NCBI GenBank assembly: GCA_964559175.1
Contig: CAZLGT010000010.1
Coordinates: 1 to 64,000 of the forward strand
Source: Mariniphaga sp964559175
GTDB lineage: Bacteria; Bacteroidota; Bacteroidia; Bacteroidales; Prolixibacteraceae
DNA: 64,000 nucleotides
Direction: 5' to 3'
Numbering within the stretch: position 1 is the first letter of the stretch; every line of letters begins with the position of its first letter. A program made the position numbers and the translations under genes. The notes under the pieces are model-generated. The model was not told where the DNA came from. It saw only the letters and a list, made by a program, of their open reading frames with translations, and did no database searches. This document shows positions 62,982-64,000 of this stretch, piece by piece.

Positions 62982-64000
62982 TTACAGGTTTTTGGCAATG
63001 GTAAACCGTACGCCTCCATTTCGGTAAAGGTCACTGCCTGCATCGGCTGCCACCGTCAGTCCAAAATCGAAAATAAATCCAGGGTTTGTGTACCAGATTT
63101 CCAGAAGTCCCGACACCTGCTTTTGTGAAGGTTCATAAGGAGTAAAGAACAATCCGAAATGATGGATGTAGGTGAGAAACCCCTTCCATGATATGTGCCC
63201 GGGCAGGTTTCCTTTTGCCCCGAGGTGGTGTGCGTAAAACCGGTTTGACTGAAGTCTCCCGGCTATGCCGTTGCTCATGCTTACCGGGTAAAAAAGCGGC
63301 GAGCTCATAACCCGCTGATGATAGGTAAAACCACTCCGGTAAACCCCATGGTTAAAATAACTGTCGGGTTCCTGATTGTCTCTTTCACTCCGTATGCTTT
63401 GCTGTCGGGTATCTGTGAACTCGTAAACCAGCTCTGAAACCGGCTGGTCTTTATCCGTAAAACTGAAATGCAATCCCAGCAGGTTGTCGGGCCAGTTGCG
63501 CCAGTTTACTCCCGACAAGTCCTCGAAAGGGTGGCTCAGATAAAAAGTAATTTCCGATTGCGTAAAAGTTTTGGTTACCTCCAGCTGGTATGTTCCAAGC
63601 TGGTTTCCTGCAACATTCAACTGGTCGGTAGTTGGAAATTCGTCGTCGCCCGACCTGCCAAAAACATACCGGAGGTATGCAGAAAAATCGTCGGGCATTT
63701 TTCCGATGCGTTCATTGGGCGATGTGCCGCCCCACATCACATAATGTTCGAATCCTGCTTTAATCTGCCAGGTTGGTGCAGGTGATGCTTTCAGGTAGAG
63801 CGATTTATGATGCAGGTGAACACCATCCACGTAGCGGTCGTCATTCAGAAGCCCTTCGTCATATTCCGCCTTGAACAGGAGGAAGTTTTGAAGGAAAGGA
63901 ACCGGCTTGTAATCCCGTGTTGAGAATCTTATCATTGGGTAGGGGCGCGCATTCCGGTTACGGGCCAGGTTTCCGTTGGTGGTGGAAAGCCCGCCATGCT
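62982..64000 (-). CDS. Wzi-like capsule assembly outer-membrane protein (5' end outside window)
   Basis: At least 338 C-terminal residues; the frame stays open to the right edge, and the preceding codons read GLSTTNGNLARNRNARPYPMIRFST, so the true start lies beyond 64000. It has repeated amphipathic strands, with GFEHYVMWGGTSP and FSFTDKDQPVSELVYEFTDTRQQS as in Bacteroidota capsule assembly Wzi-family barrels. It is the first visible gene of a run with the nucleotidyltransferase-kinase (33 bp gap) and the GNAT-ATP-grasp protein. Confidence 0.8.
   Translation of the reverse strand, partial: HGGLSTTNGNLARNRNARPYPMIRFSTRDYKPVPFLQNFLLFKAEYDEGLLNDDRYVDGVHLHHKSLYLKASPAPTWQIKAGFEHYVMWGGTSPNERIGKMPDDFSAYLRYVFGRSGDDEFPTTDQLNVAGNQLGTYQLEVTKTFTQSEITFYLSHPFEDLSGVNWRNWPDNLLGLHFSFTDKDQPVSELVYEFTDTRQQSIRSERDNQEPDSYFNHGVYRSGFTYHQRVMSSPLFYPVSMSNGIAGRLQSNRFYAHHLGAKGNLPGHISWKGFLTYIHHFGLFFTPYEPSQKQVSGLLEIWYTNPGFIFDFGLTVAADAGSDLYRNGGVRFTIAKNL

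Overview
The window looks like the chromosome of an anaerobic or facultatively anaerobic member of the Bacteroidota, probably Bacteroidia close to Marinilabiliales/Prolixibacteraceae (inferred). Support comes from a type IX secretion C-terminal sorting domain, a tmRNA with the tag GENNYALAA, promoters of the Bacteroidota type (TTG ... TAnnTTTG), many small lipoproteins and outer-membrane proteins, a SusC-like TonB plug protein, GH95, nitrite ammonification genes and ferredoxin-dependent metabolism. No phage, IS element or CRISPR array was seen. Both edges cut genes: a GIN-domain protein on the left and a Wzi-like protein on the right.

Layout. 1-9.6 kb: a minus-strand export operon (adaptor, MacB-like permease, TolC, second adaptor, with no ATPase), an S41 protease lipoprotein and a PgpH-type 7TM-HD phosphodiesterase. 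9.7-19.0 kb: housekeeping and accessory genes, including an NlpC/P60 peptidase followed by a 30-codon membrane ORF, two Nudix proteins (one probably a sugar-sensing regulator next to a sodium/sugar symporter), tRNA-Asp, a decayed tricorn-like protease, a T9SS cargo protein and an erythromycin-esterase-like protein. 19.1-20.9 kb: tmRNA convergent with a baeRF-like release-factor homologue. 21-23 kb: lipocalin-like lipoprotein, exported PHP hydrolase.

22.7-31.9 kb is the [FeFe]-hydrogenase maturation island: hydE on the plus strand, and on the minus strand the TM1266-type regulator, hydG, a DUF2442 protein, aspA, two paralogous small exported five-cysteine proteins, hydF and kynU (overlapping hydF by ATGA). 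The hydrogenase itself is not in the window. 31.9-38.2 kb: nrfH-nrfA with a porin and a PepSY membrane protein in one run, and a divergent outer-membrane protein.

38.3-47.5 kb is an aromatic/branched 2-oxoacid island: ACT, phenylacetate-CoA ligase, ACT, prephenate dehydratase, atypical flavodoxin, aminotransferase, Crp/Fnr regulator, and a four-subunit 2-oxoacid:ferredoxin oxidoreductase. These could interconvert arylacetates, aryl-CoAs, arylpyruvates and aromatic amino acids. A four-helix-bundle gene with inverted AT-rich flanks interrupts the oxidoreductase operon, and a MNT/HEPN toxin-antitoxin pair sits between the end of the gamma-subunit gene and a decayed 80-bp copy of that same end.

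48.4-64 kb: GH95 fucosidase lipoprotein, plug-only TonB protein, glycosyltransferase, outer-membrane protein, C1 peptidase, a large TPR protein, a fused FAD/FeS/CCG oxidoreductase, and a minus-strand run of Wzi-like protein, nucleotidyltransferase-GHMP kinase fusion and GNAT-RimK-like ATP-grasp fusion.
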